Shown here: positions 34,594 to 42,453 of the stretch, piece after piece | How positions within the stretch are numbered: the first letter of the stretch is position 1 | How the letters are laid out: each line of letters opens with the position of its first letter | From: an uncultured Prevotella sp. | GTDB taxonomy: Bacteria; Bacteroidota; Bacteroidia; Bacteroidales; Bacteroidaceae | Length of the DNA: 64,000 bases | Assembly: GCA_900318625.1 (NCBI GenBank) | Contig: ONLG01000001.1 | Span: 1 to 64,000 of the forward strand | Direction of reading: 5' to 3' | Notes under the pieces: model-generated | What the model was told of the DNA's origin: nothing | Databases searched by the model: none | Seen by the model: only the letters and a program-made list of their open reading frames with translations | Translations under genes and position numbers: made by a program

Positions 34594-35952
34594 ATGGCAG
34601 ATACAGAAATGAAGAAAGCACCTGTAGCCGAACAGGCTGGTGCCCAATTACAAGAGAAAGGCAAAGATGTCAGCAAACTGCTGTCGGCCTTTGGTGGCTT
34701 CAATGCTGTACGCGGCTTCATGCCCGATGCAGACAACATGAACCCTGCCCGCAAGGCAGCTAAGCAAGTGTTCCTGAGCGACAAGCGCTTCAAGGACAAG
34801 CGCGAAGGACTGATAAAGGAAATATCCCGCTGGATTGAGCTGCTCGACGACGCCAGCATCGACAGTGCAACAGGATATGCCGATGCCTGCAAGAAGGACG
34901 AGGAGAAGTACACCAACGTGCTGAAGCAGGGTATCACCGATGCCTTGTATGCCACACAGAACCTGGAGCGCTCATACCGCGAGCTCGACTCGTTCTTCAA
35001 GACCTGCGGTACAGACAAGGTGAAGAACCTCCGCGTCATCAACGTAGTGAAGGAAGACATAGCCGATGCCGACTCTGGCTTCTACGAGGAAGTGGAGAAC
35101 TTGCTGCGCAACGGCTTCGACCGTCTGAGCCTGAAAGATGCCTACAGCCTCGTCTGCGTACCAGGAGCAGTGTTCACCGACAAGGTAGACCTGTTGCGAT
35201 GGGCCAAGCTTGCATTTAAATATAAGGTGATGCTGCTCACCGACCATGCCGACGAGTATTCGTTCGATGACCTGCAGGCCAACACCGAGGGCTACCGCGA
35301 CAGCGACCAGGAACTGATGAACGTGGTGATGTGTGCCAACTGGATTGTAGGCCGAGAAGCCGAGAAGATGTCGAGCGACGAGGAAGATGCCAAGGCTTTC
35401 TATATAGCTCCTTCGGCAGCACTCTGCGGAAAGCTCTACAACGAGACAGCCAACATGGCTCAGGGAGCAGGCGGCAAGAAGTACGGTACACTCGATGGCG
35501 TGAAAGGCGTAAAGAGCGACCTGCTGAAATCAGAGATTGCCGCACTGATGGACAATCAAGTTATCCCGATGGTCTACAGCGAGGGACGCGTAATGGCTTT
35601 CAACAATGCCACGCTCTACAACGGCGACCTCGATGCCATGAAGGAGTATCCTATCGTGCGCGTATTCGACTGGGTGAAGAAGGTGCTGATGAACTTTGTG
35701 CATGAGGTTGCACTTGAGAATTGGGATCCATACAACAGTCCAAAGAACCTCAAGGCCAAGATACAGGAGTTCCTCAACCAGTACAAGGGATACGGCAACC
35801 TGTTCCAGAACTATGAGATTGGCGAGCCTCGCATGGATCCCGTTACCAAGCGTGTCACCTGCGACATAACGCTCACTCCGTTCTATGCTGCCAAGAACTT
35901 CATAATCAAGGTGGCTGCCGACAAGAAAGACAAAGAAGCTGCTTTGGAATAA
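34594..35952 (+). CDS. tssC: T6SS sheath large subunit
   Basis: A 452-residue TssC/VipB-like protein. Typical features are the N-terminal linker rich in Ala/Lys, the TM-free beta-rich core, SERAFKDKREGLIKEISRWIELLDD-like helices near 65-95, FKYKVMLLTDHADEY, NVVMCANWIVGREAEKM, and the C terminus WVKKVLMNFVHEVALENWDPYNSP with CDITLTPFYAAKNFIIKV, which forms the sheath handshake strands. Together with TssB it makes the sheath. A strong hairpin (35966-36007) follows the stop codon. Intact and of normal length. Confidence 0.88.
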   Translation: MADTEMKKAPVAEQAGAQLQEKGKDVSKLLSAFGGFNAVRGFMPDADNMNPARKAAKQVFLSDKRFKDKREGLIKEISRWIELLDDASIDSATGYADACKKDEEKYTNVLKQGITDALYATQNLERSYRELDSFFKTCGTDKVKNLRVINVVKEDIADADSGFYEEVENLLRNGFDRLSLKDAYSLVCVPGAVFTDKVDLLRWAKLAFKYKVMLLTDHADEYSFDDLQANTEGYRDSDQELMNVVMCANWIVGREAEKMSSDEEDAKAFYIAPSAALCGKLYNETANMAQGAGGKKYGTLDGVKGVKSDLLKSEIAALMDNQVIPMVYSEGRVMAFNNATLYNGDLDAMKEYPIVRVFDWVKKVLMNFVHEVALENWDPYNSPKNLKAKIQEFLNQYKGYGNLFQNYEIGEPRMDPVTKRVTCDITLTPFYAAKNFIIKVAADKKDKEAALE

Positions 35953-35965
35953 GCTATCATACTGC

Positions 35966-36007
35966 TTTCGGACAATAATCGGGGGTGCGCCTCCGATTTG
36001 TCCGAAA
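35966..36007 (+). promoter_or_regulatory. Strong hairpin between tssC and the first hcp
   Basis: Perfect outer arms TTTCGGACAA (35966-35975) and TTGTCCGAAA (35998-36007) enclose an inner ATCGGGGG/CCTCCGAT stem. It lacks a T-tract, so it may be an attenuator or RNA-stability element, separating sheath from tube expression. Confidence 0.6.
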
Positions 36008-36076
36008 TGCAGCTTCCTGTCCGATAGAACAAACAAAAAAAAGCACCAGAAAATAGGAGCGAGCATAAAACCTTCC

Positions 36077-36084
36077 TACATTTG
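36077..36084 (+). promoter_or_regulatory. Probable promoter -7 element for the hcp genes
   Basis: TACATTTG matches TAnnTTTG and lies 78 bases before the first hcp. No clear -33 element is seen. It would boost tube protein, which is needed in high amounts. Confidence 0.5.
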
Positions 36085-36161
36085 CATCAGAAAACCAAGC
36101 CAATAGGCTCGGTGCTCACACAAAAAAAGAACACATTAACAATATTAAAAACATTACAACT

Positions 36162-36554
36162 ATGGCAAAGACTCCAGTAAAAATCGAGATTGACGGTTAC
36201 AAAGAGAGAGAAGTTCTTATGGTAACCTACGAGTTTGATCAGGCAACTGATGTTGAGGGACAGATGGCTGGTATTCCCCGTGGCGGAAAGATCACTGTCC
36301 GTGTAAAGGCTCTGAATGACGGTACTCCCGATCTGCTGGCATGGATGATAGAGCGCAACCTTCCGAAGAACGGCACTATCACCTTCAACGAGACCAAGAC
36401 CGGCAAGGAGATGAAGACCATAAAGTTCACCAACGGCTATTGCGTAAGCTTTGACGAGAGGTGGGAGGACAAGCAAGGTCACTACGAGGAGATTGTCATC
36501 ACCTGCAAGAAGATTGAGTTCGGCAATGTCGTTTACGAGAACGAATGGGCATAA
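36162..36554 (+). CDS. tssD: T6SS tube protein Hcp (TssD), paralogue 1
   Basis: A 130-residue protein of the Bacteroidota TssD/Hcp type. It is a small all-beta barrel unit: REVLMVTYEFDQATDVEGQMAGIPRGGKITVRVKAL, LLAWMIERNLPKNGTITFNE and SFDERWEDKQGHYEEIVITCKKIEFGN. It stacks as hexameric rings inside the sheath and is expelled. It shares most of its length with the next gene (36609-37007), a tandem duplicate with about 50% identity by eye. It has a good promoter candidate of its own upstream. Confidence 0.88.
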   Translation: MAKTPVKIEIDGYKEREVLMVTYEFDQATDVEGQMAGIPRGGKITVRVKALNDGTPDLLAWMIERNLPKNGTITFNETKTGKEMKTIKFTNGYCVSFDERWEDKQGHYEEIVITCKKIEFGNVVYENEWA

Positions 36555-36608
36555 TGCCGGTTAGTAATTAAATTCAGTTAACTTAAAAATTAGGAAAGGA
36601 AACATATT

Positions 36609-37007
36609 ATGGCAGAGAACGTAACACCGGTACAATTAGCCGTTAAAGATTTTGAGACTCGCGAAGTAATCTTGATTGACTACAAGTTTGATCAGGCCAC
36701 CGACCGTGAAGGACAGATTTCAGGTATTCCACGCGGCGGAAAAGTAACCATCCGCGTGAAGGCTATGAACGACGGTAACAACCAGCTCCTGCAGTGGATG
36801 CTCGCTCCCAACGACCCACGCGACTTCACCGTTACCTATTTCAATACCGTTGACGGTTCGACCATGAAAGAGCTGAAAGGCACTGGCTGCTACTGCATCA
36901 ACTACGTAGAGAAGTGGGAAGACGGCCAGGAACACTACGAGGAGATCGAAGTGGTTTGCCAGAAGCTGGAGAACGGCCCCGTAGCCTTCGAGAACCCCTG
37001 GAAGTAA
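36609..37007 (+). CDS. tssD: T6SS tube protein Hcp (TssD), paralogue 2
   Basis: A 132-residue TssD-type protein: REVILIDYKFDQATDREGQISGIPRGGKVTIRVKAM, LLQWMLAPNDPRDFTVTYFNT and NYVEKWEDGQEHYEEIEVVCQKLENGPVAFENPW. Same fold and order of motifs as the preceding gene. Keeping two tandem Hcp types suggests that different cargo sit inside or bind to different rings, or that both mix in one tube. A terminator-like hairpin follows (37022-37053). Confidence 0.88.
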   Translation: MAENVTPVQLAVKDFETREVILIDYKFDQATDREGQISGIPRGGKVTIRVKAMNDGNNQLLQWMLAPNDPRDFTVTYFNTVDGSTMKELKGTGCYCINYVEKWEDGQEHYEEIEVVCQKLENGPVAFENPWK

Positions 37008-37021
37008 CACTAACAAGACAG

Positions 37022-37053
37022 ACTCAGTTCCCTGCGGGGAATTGAGTTCTTTT
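37022..37053 (+). terminator. Terminator-like hairpin after the second hcp
   Basis: ACTCAGTTCCC and GGGGAATTGAGT arms with a three-base loop and a T-rich tail (TTCTTTT). If functional, it would limit downstream expression unless antiterminated, which fits the NusG-like gene. Confidence 0.6.
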
Positions 37054-37081
37054 ACTTTGTAGCAAAACAGTTTAAAGGTCT

Positions 37082-37471
37082 ATGGGCAATTTCGTATGTA
37101 TGGGTGCCATGTTGCAGTGCAATTTCGGAATGGCTCCGTCGTCGCTGATGGTGACGGTGCCCCTCCGACCGAAATGCGGGAATATGCTGATGGCTAATAT
37201 CATGGATAACATACCAATGACCAATATCCTGCCATTCGGTATGTGCCAGTCGATGGCCAATCCCACTGTTGCATCCGCAACGGCAGCAGCTCAGGGAGTG
37301 CTTACACCGATGCCCTGCGTGCCTGTAATTGCAGCTCCCTGGGCTCCACCAGGACAAGTAAAGGTAATGAATATGCCTGCATTGATAAACAATGCGAAAT
37401 GTATGTGTCAATGGGGCGGTGTCATTTCCGTAAACAATCCCAGCGGCTGTCTTATGACACAAGGAAAATAA
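37082..37471 (+). CDS. PAAR-like spike-tip protein (DUF4280 type)
   Basis: A 129-residue protein rich in Met, Pro and Cys: FVCMGAMLQCNFGMAPSSLMV, PMTNILPFGMCQSMANPTVA, LTPMPCVPVIAAPWAP and CMCQWGGVISVNNPSGCLM. It matches the DUF4280/PAAR-like proteins of Bacteroidota, which cap VgrG and often bind a metal through cysteines. Being directly after the Hcp genes suggests it makes the tip of the injected needle. No effector domain is attached, so toxins would have to bind separately. Confidence 0.8.
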   Translation: MGNFVCMGAMLQCNFGMAPSSLMVTVPLRPKCGNMLMANIMDNIPMTNILPFGMCQSMANPTVASATAAAQGVLTPMPCVPVIAAPWAPPGQVKVMNMPALINNAKCMCQWGGVISVNNPSGCLMTQGK

Positions 37472-37481
37472 AGAATGGCAG

Positions 37482-38852
37482 ATGCTTAGCAGAGTGATTC
37501 TGATAATGACAATGCTCATAACTATGCTCCCAGCGGTGGCACAGGATATGAGCATTGTCGGTTTTGCAAAACAAAAACACTCGCCGCTGAGCAGCATAAA
37601 GATAAAGAAAGACAAGAAGCAGGCCACCCTTCTGCTGACCACCGATAAGAAAGGATTTAAGTTCAAGGCTGACGGGCAGACTGACGTAGTGGCCGAGGAA
37701 GGCGACGGAATACTGACACTGAAAGTGCCGCACAAGACGCAATTCCTGACTATCACACATCCAGACTACGGGCAATACACTTGGCGCGTACCAGGCAAGA
37801 GCCTCAGAAAAAAGAAGTGCTATCATGCCTATTTGCAGACCTACAGTCCGAACGAAGAGTACAAGCTACAGAAGCAGTGGGTGGTGTTTATGGTGTCACC
37901 GGCTAAGGCCATAGTGCACGTAGACAGCACCTTGACACGCATCATGGATGGCAAGGCGCAGTTCCATCTGCCATTAGGCAAACACCCATATATGGTGGAA
38001 GCTCCTTTCTACCAGACCGTGAAAGACACTCTGGAAGTGACCGAGGAGCAGAAACTCATACTGCCCGTATACCTGCAACCCGAATACTCCTATCTTGCAG
38101 TGAAGACACCGTCGACAGCCTGGCGCATATTGATAGACAACCAGCAGATTGGTAACGGCGAGGCGGTGAGCAGCCATCTTTCTGCGGGTATCCACCGACT
38201 GTCGGTGTTCAAGGGTAACGTATGCTATTATGATGCTCCTGTGGAAGTTGGTGAGGCCGAGAAGAAAGTCGTCGTGCTGACTGCTGCCGATTTCCAGCCA
38301 AGGACATGGCGCGAGCAGAGAAAGTTACCTTCAGTAGTATCATCAGCCAATACACCTGTGTTATCCAGCTCAATTAACAGCACTCAAACAACTGCTGCCG
38401 ACGATTTTGCTCCCATCAAGGCTCCTGTCACCATCAAGGCTCCCGATGACGACACAGAGATTCTGCTAAACAGGGAAGTTGTGGGAAGAGGAACATGGAA
38501 CGGCATCCTTGACGAGGGCTTCTACATTATCAATACAAGAAAGGACAGCATGGAGTCGGCTGTAAAATACCTTTGGGTGAACGACGAGTTCCCAAAAGAA
38601 ATAAAGATAGGAGCACCACAGGTTGACTACGGTTTCCTTAATATCCACAGCAATGTGATGGGAGCAAACGTGTTTGTCAACGACAGCCTGATGGGGTTCA
38701 CTCCCTGCATCGTGGAGAACCAGCCCGCGGGCAAGACCTGCCTCATAAGACTTGAAAAAGCTGAATATAAGCCCGTAGAACAGACTGTGGTCGTTCTCGG
38801 AAACGACATGGTTGACGTTGAACTTATTATGAAAAGAAGGCATGACGATTAG
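37482..38852 (+). CDS. Secreted PEGA-like repeat protein in the T6SS operon
   Basis: A 456-residue protein with signal peptide MLSRVILIMTMLITMLPAVAQ. Its last three repeats are PEGA-like: YLAVKTPSTAWRILIDNQQIGNGEAV, VTIKAPDDDTEILLNREVVGRGTW and FLNIHSNVMGANVFVNDSLMGFTPCIVENQPAG. PEGA domains sit on outer surfaces. In this operon it may serve as an envelope part, taking over from TssJ/L/M or TssN-R proteins, which I could not recognise. Its stop codon overlaps the E1-like gene start by 11 bases, so the two are coupled. No known T6SS family matched. Confidence 0.72.
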   Translation: MLSRVILIMTMLITMLPAVAQDMSIVGFAKQKHSPLSSIKIKKDKKQATLLLTTDKKGFKFKADGQTDVVAEEGDGILTLKVPHKTQFLTITHPDYGQYTWRVPGKSLRKKKCYHAYLQTYSPNEEYKLQKQWVVFMVSPAKAIVHVDSTLTRIMDGKAQFHLPLGKHPYMVEAPFYQTVKDTLEVTEEQKLILPVYLQPEYSYLAVKTPSTAWRILIDNQQIGNGEAVSSHLSAGIHRLSVFKGNVCYYDAPVEVGEAEKKVVVLTAADFQPRTWREQRKLPSVVSSANTPVLSSSINSTQTTAADDFAPIKAPVTIKAPDDDTEILLNREVVGRGTWNGILDEGFYIINTRKDSMESAVKYLWVNDEFPKEIKIGAPQVDYGFLNIHSNVMGANVFVNDSLMGFTPCIVENQPAGKTCLIRLEKAEYKPVEQTVVVLGNDMVDVELIMKRRHDD

Positions 38853-39978
38853 CGAGTTCAGCCAAGAACGGATTTCCAGCGCCCACATCATGGTAGTAGG
38901 ATGCGGAGCCTTGGGCAACGAGGTGCTCAAGAACCTTGCCCTGTCGGGTGTGCGCCATCTGGTTGTTGTCGACTTCGATGTTGTTGAACCCGACAATCTT
39001 TCCCACTCCGTGCTGTTCACCGCCGACGATGCTGTTGCTGCCAGACGCAAGGTTGATGCAGTTGCCGAGTGCCTTCCCCATTTCAACCCCGACATTGAGA
39101 TAACACCTGTCTTTGGCGACATAGCCTACGATGTCGGAGTGGGGCTTATAATGGATATGGATGTCGTGATAGGCTGTGTCGACAACCGCTGGGCACGCTA
39201 CTGCATCAACCGCCACTGCATGAGGGCAGGCATCCCTTGGGTCGATGGGGGTATCGACACGCTGGAGGGCACAGCACGCGTCTTTGTCCCCGGTCAGAAT
39301 TGCTACGCCTGCAACCTTGGCCCAGAAGGTCTGCGCGACCTGGCTTACCGTATGCCATGCGCCGGTACAGTCAAGAGGAACATTGCAGCTGGGAAAGCTC
39401 CCACAACCAGCATCACAGCCTCTGTGATAGCAGCCGTACAAGTTCAGGAGGCTCTGAAGCTGCTTCATCCTCAGGCTTTAGCCGAAGGACGGCTCACCTC
39501 GCTTGTCGGCAAGATGTTTTGCTACGAAGGGCAGCATCTCAGCACGCGCACCGTTGCGTTCAAGGCATACGATGACGACTGTGCCGTTCACGAGCAGTGG
39601 ACTCCTGTTGCCCGCACGCCACTCACCCCTGCTGACACCGTGGCAGAAACATTGTCATGGATAGACAGGCAACTGAATATGGAGCAGCCGAGCATCATGC
39701 TGTGCGATGACTGCTTCGTAGACTATGTGGCGCTGCGCTCCGACAACACTGAGACCAGCGTGATGTGTCCCGGCAGGGCTGTAGCCGATGCCGTTTCGCG
39801 CCACCAACAGCTGCGCCACGTCCCCCTGAGCGGCATCTATCAGCACGAGTATCGCGAAATAAGCCGGCTGTTCCCATATCAGCAGCTCACACTCGCCCAG
39901 CTCGGCATCCCCGGCAGGGCTGTGCTGCCGGTGAGTTCAACAGGCGGCGAACATTATATAGAACTAAGTGGAGTATGA
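38842..39978 (+). CDS. E1-like ubiquitin-activating enzyme (ThiF/UBA family)
   Basis: A 378-residue adenylating enzyme. The Rossmann nucleotide site is MVVGCGALGNEVLKNLALSG (16-35), followed by VVDFDVVEPDNLSHSVLF and VVIGCVDNRWARYCIN. A CxxC (C154, C157) pairs with C247-x2-H250 as a probable zinc site, in place of the CxxC...CxxC of MoeB and ThiF. The conserved block KAPTTSITASVIAAVQVQEALKLL (185-208) follows C173, a candidate catalytic cysteine. Residues 255-378 are an extra C-terminal domain not found in MoeB/ThiF. It would adenylate the C-terminal Gly of the ubiquitin-like protein at 44197 and pass it on as a thioester. It overlaps TssG by four bases, so it is tightly embedded in the secretion operon. 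Confidence 0.9.
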   Translation: MTISEFSQERISSAHIMVVGCGALGNEVLKNLALSGVRHLVVVDFDVVEPDNLSHSVLFTADDAVAARRKVDAVAECLPHFNPDIEITPVFGDIAYDVGVGLIMDMDVVIGCVDNRWARYCINRHCMRAGIPWVDGGIDTLEGTARVFVPGQNCYACNLGPEGLRDLAYRMPCAGTVKRNIAAGKAPTTSITASVIAAVQVQEALKLLHPQALAEGRLTSLVGKMFCYEGQHLSTRTVAFKAYDDDCAVHEQWTPVARTPLTPADTVAETLSWIDRQLNMEQPSIMLCDDCFVDYVALRSDNTETSVMCPGRAVADAVSRHQQLRHVPLSGIYQHEYREISRLFPYQQLTLAQLGIPGRAVLPVSSTGGEHYIELSGV

Positions 39979-40760
39979 AAATAAACAGCAACCTATCTCA
40001 GATAAGGGCAGAAGTGCTGCTCAGCCATCTCTATCCGGAAATGGAAGAGCGGTGGAAGGTCCATCACGAAGGAGCCTTCTTCCGCAATTACAACGGCGAC
40101 TCCATGAGCATTGACGAGACCACAGGCGAAGTGCGGCTGTCGCGCGACGGATTTATGCGGCTGCTGCCACAAGGCGTGCTCACTGACGACGAAGAACTGA
40201 AGGGCGAAGATGCTCCAGAGAAGTTCAAGAAACTGGAGCACCGCCTCAGAGTGCTCCACGAAGCGTTCCTTCCGTTCGACACATACGCTTTCCAGAAGAA
40301 GCTCGCCATAGAACGGCAAGTGTCGCGTCTGCTCGACGACAAGCTCAGCTACGTACTGAGCCAGTACTTCGGCTTCGACCTGCCGGGCGAGAAGAATCCC
40401 CTCGTAAGGCAAGCTGCCGTATTGCTTCCGTTTGTGTGCCGCTACAAGGGCGACCTTGGCTTTATATCCAACATACTGGCAGCACTTATGAAATGTGAGG
40501 TGAGAATGTATCTCGCACGCTACAGCCACACCGACACCAACAAGAGTTGGCTGCCGTTCGTGAAATACGAACTGCTCATTCCCGGACTGACAGCTACCGA
40601 ATATCGCAGGCGCAGCGAAGACCTGCAACCGCTCGCCGATTTCCTCAGAGAGTGGATGCTGCCATGCGAGGTGCATTGCGAGATATGCATCAAGGAACAC
40701 GTAGCCTGCAAGTCCTTAGACGAAAGATTTACATTAGACTACAATACAGAATTAAGATAG
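39975..40760 (+). CDS. tssG: T6SS baseplate protein, TssG-like
   Basis: A 261-residue protein starting MKINSNLSQIRAEVLLSHLYPEMEERW. Helical segments are GFMRLLPQGVLTDDEEL, RVLHEAFLPFDTYAFQKKLA, PLVRQAAVLLPFVCRYKGDLGFISNILAALM and LQPLADFLREWMLPCEVHCEICI. It fits the divergent TssG of Bacteroidota T6SS, which joins TssF in the baseplate wedge; the evidence is position (E1-TssG-TssK-TssE-TssF) and length rather than a clear motif. I chose the ATG at 39975, which overlaps the E1 stop; a longer frame from 39765 would run through the E1 gene. Confidence 0.65.
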   Translation: MKINSNLSQIRAEVLLSHLYPEMEERWKVHHEGAFFRNYNGDSMSIDETTGEVRLSRDGFMRLLPQGVLTDDEELKGEDAPEKFKKLEHRLRVLHEAFLPFDTYAFQKKLAIERQVSRLLDDKLSYVLSQYFGFDLPGEKNPLVRQAAVLLPFVCRYKGDLGFISNILAALMKCEVRMYLARYSHTDTNKSWLPFVKYELLIPGLTATEYRRRSEDLQPLADFLREWMLPCEVHCEICIKEHVACKSLDERFTLDYNTELR

Positions 40761-40775
40761 AGACAACCCGTGAAT

Positions 40776-41972
40776 ATGGACATCAATTCAACAATCAACT
40801 GGAGTCCCGGCATGGAACTCACAGCCCGGACATTCATCGGAATGGAACAGCAGTTCGACCTCCGACAGCAGACTGCTCTCCGCCTTGCCCTCGGCAACGA
40901 CCAGATGGGACTGTTGCCCGGAACTGAATATAGCTGCAAGGGTGTGTTCGCCGGAAGCACATTCGAGATCGAACGGCTCCAGTGTGCCGCCGTGCTGCCT
41001 TCGGGCCGCATAGCCAATGCCGACGAGCGCGTGGCAGTTCCCATCCCAATGCTCTTCGGCGACACCTACTATCTCACGATGACAATAGGCCAGAGCTCCA
41101 CCCCCTTCGAGCGCGACGGCGTGGCATATCTGCGGCCAAACTACATCTATGCCATTCAGACACTGGAGGAGATGGAAGCATCCGATGTGATGCCGCTTGT
41201 GAGGTTCAAGGTACGCGAAGGTGTGTTCGCTGTCGATGACGATTTCATTCAGCCATGCCTCATGCTTTCTGGCGACGAGCGGTTTGCCCGCTACATCGAC
41301 CGATTTGCCAAAGCGCTGGAAACACTGGCTACCCACCCCAACATGGCCGAAGGCGACGGTAAACGGACAATCTATCGTTACCTTTTCCTGATGAAGGGCT
41401 ACAACAGCCAGCACCGGGTGAGCCAGCTCGTTCAGCTGACTCAGGAGATAGTGCAGGCCATAGACTATTTCATAGTGGCTCCAAACCAGCCTGAGCGTGT
41501 GCAGATTCCTTGGCCACACAGGGACGACGTGCAGCTGTGGCTGAGCTGGGTTGAAGACTACCTTTCTGCCGCTGCCACCATACTCGACAAGGTCGTGCTC
41601 GAGGACAATGCCATCGACTACGAAGCACTGCTGGCACAGGCCAAGCGCGAACTCTACGAACAGCTGCATCCCGAACTGCTGCAGAAGCTTGTCGCGCAGA
41701 CAAGGCAGGAGCTGCAACAGCAGATGCAACAGCTCACTGACTCTCTTACCACCTACGTGCGCGACACGCTCAAAGACGAACTCTCAAGACAGCTGGCCGA
41801 CGACATCGAGACACGCTCCACACAAATCAGCGACCGCCTTGCCCGGGACATCGAGCAGACCGCCGAGCGAATGGAGAAGTCGCTCTACGACAAGCTCTTC
41901 TCTGATGTATATATCGGAGTCTACAATGTGCTCCATGAAGAAAACGAAGACCATTTCATCCCACTGATATAA
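40776..41972 (+). CDS. tssK: T6SS baseplate adaptor TssK
   Basis: A 398-residue protein. It opens with INWSPGMELTARTFIGMEQQFDLRQQTALRLAL, equivalent to the WxxGM...Q(H/F) start of TssK, which hooks into the baseplate. Further blocks are YYLTMTIGQS, IQTLEEMEASDVMPLVRFKV, and the long helical C-terminal half (LLQKLVAQTRQELQQQMQQLTDSL, QISDRLARDIEQTAERM). TssK links the baseplate to the membrane complex. A GTG six bases upstream is possible; I chose ATG at 40776. Confidence 0.85.
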   Translation: MDINSTINWSPGMELTARTFIGMEQQFDLRQQTALRLALGNDQMGLLPGTEYSCKGVFAGSTFEIERLQCAAVLPSGRIANADERVAVPIPMLFGDTYYLTMTIGQSSTPFERDGVAYLRPNYIYAIQTLEEMEASDVMPLVRFKVREGVFAVDDDFIQPCLMLSGDERFARYIDRFAKALETLATHPNMAEGDGKRTIYRYLFLMKGYNSQHRVSQLVQLTQEIVQAIDYFIVAPNQPERVQIPWPHRDDVQLWLSWVEDYLSAAATILDKVVLEDNAIDYEALLAQAKRELYEQLHPELLQKLVAQTRQELQQQMQQLTDSLTTYVRDTLKDELSRQLADDIETRSTQISDRLARDIEQTAERMEKSLYDKLFSDVYIGVYNVLHEENEDHFIPLI

Positions 41973-41988
41973 GCCACACACACACCGT

Positions 41989-42438
41989 ATGCTGCAACTA
42001 CCCCTGACCATCACCCCCGAAGGACTCTCCCGGGAGAACGACCTCAGGCAGTCGCTCAACCAATCCATGCAGCTGCTGCTCACCACACCGCGTTTCAGCA
42101 CACCTGCCGACCTCCGTTTCGGTTTCGTGTTCTGCAACCTGCGCTTCGAGATATTCAACGAGCACGAAGGCGTAGTCTATGACTCCGGCATCGTCGAGGA
42201 GTCGCACGGCATCGAGGGACTCTACGACAAGAAGATTTCCGGCACATCAAAGAACCTCAACACCTTCGCAGCCGAACTGCGGGACGCGCTGGCCCGATAC
42301 GAGCAGCGGCTCAGCAACCCATCAGTCACCATGACCTACATCCGGGAGGAACGGCGCATCTATGTCACGATAAAAGGCATAATCGCCGACACACGCGAAA
42401 CATACACCTACACCACCACCCTGCGTGTGTGGAAATAG
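41989..42438 (+). CDS. tssE: T6SS baseplate TssE-like protein (gp25 family)
   Basis: A 149-residue protein with QSLNQSMQLLLTTPRFSTPADLRFGF, LNTFAAELRDALARYEQRLSNPSV and EERRIYVTIKGIIADTRETYTYTTTLRV. This corresponds to the gp25/TssE wedge protein, which has a helix-turn leading to I-x-Y-E-x-R-like positions and a C-terminal beta sheet. The EPR-type core motif is weak here (RYEQRL), as in other Bacteroidota. Its place between TssK and TssF supports the call. Confidence 0.72.
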   Translation: MLQLPLTITPEGLSRENDLRQSLNQSMQLLLTTPRFSTPADLRFGFVFCNLRFEIFNEHEGVVYDSGIVEESHGIEGLYDKKISGTSKNLNTFAAELRDALARYEQRLSNPSVTMTYIREERRIYVTIKGIIADTRETYTYTTTLRVWK

Positions 42439-42453
42439 CAAACACAAGCAACC

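Noticed and set aside
39765..39974. Extended N terminus of the TssG-like gene
   Set aside because: The extension lies wholly inside the E1 gene in another frame and has no protein-like composition.
38842..39978. The E1-like gene as a MoeB/ThiF thiamine or molybdopterin enzyme
   Set aside because: No thiamine or molybdopterin genes are nearby, and it has an extra C-terminal domain and a CxxC/CxxH site. Modifier and E2 genes lie in the same operon.
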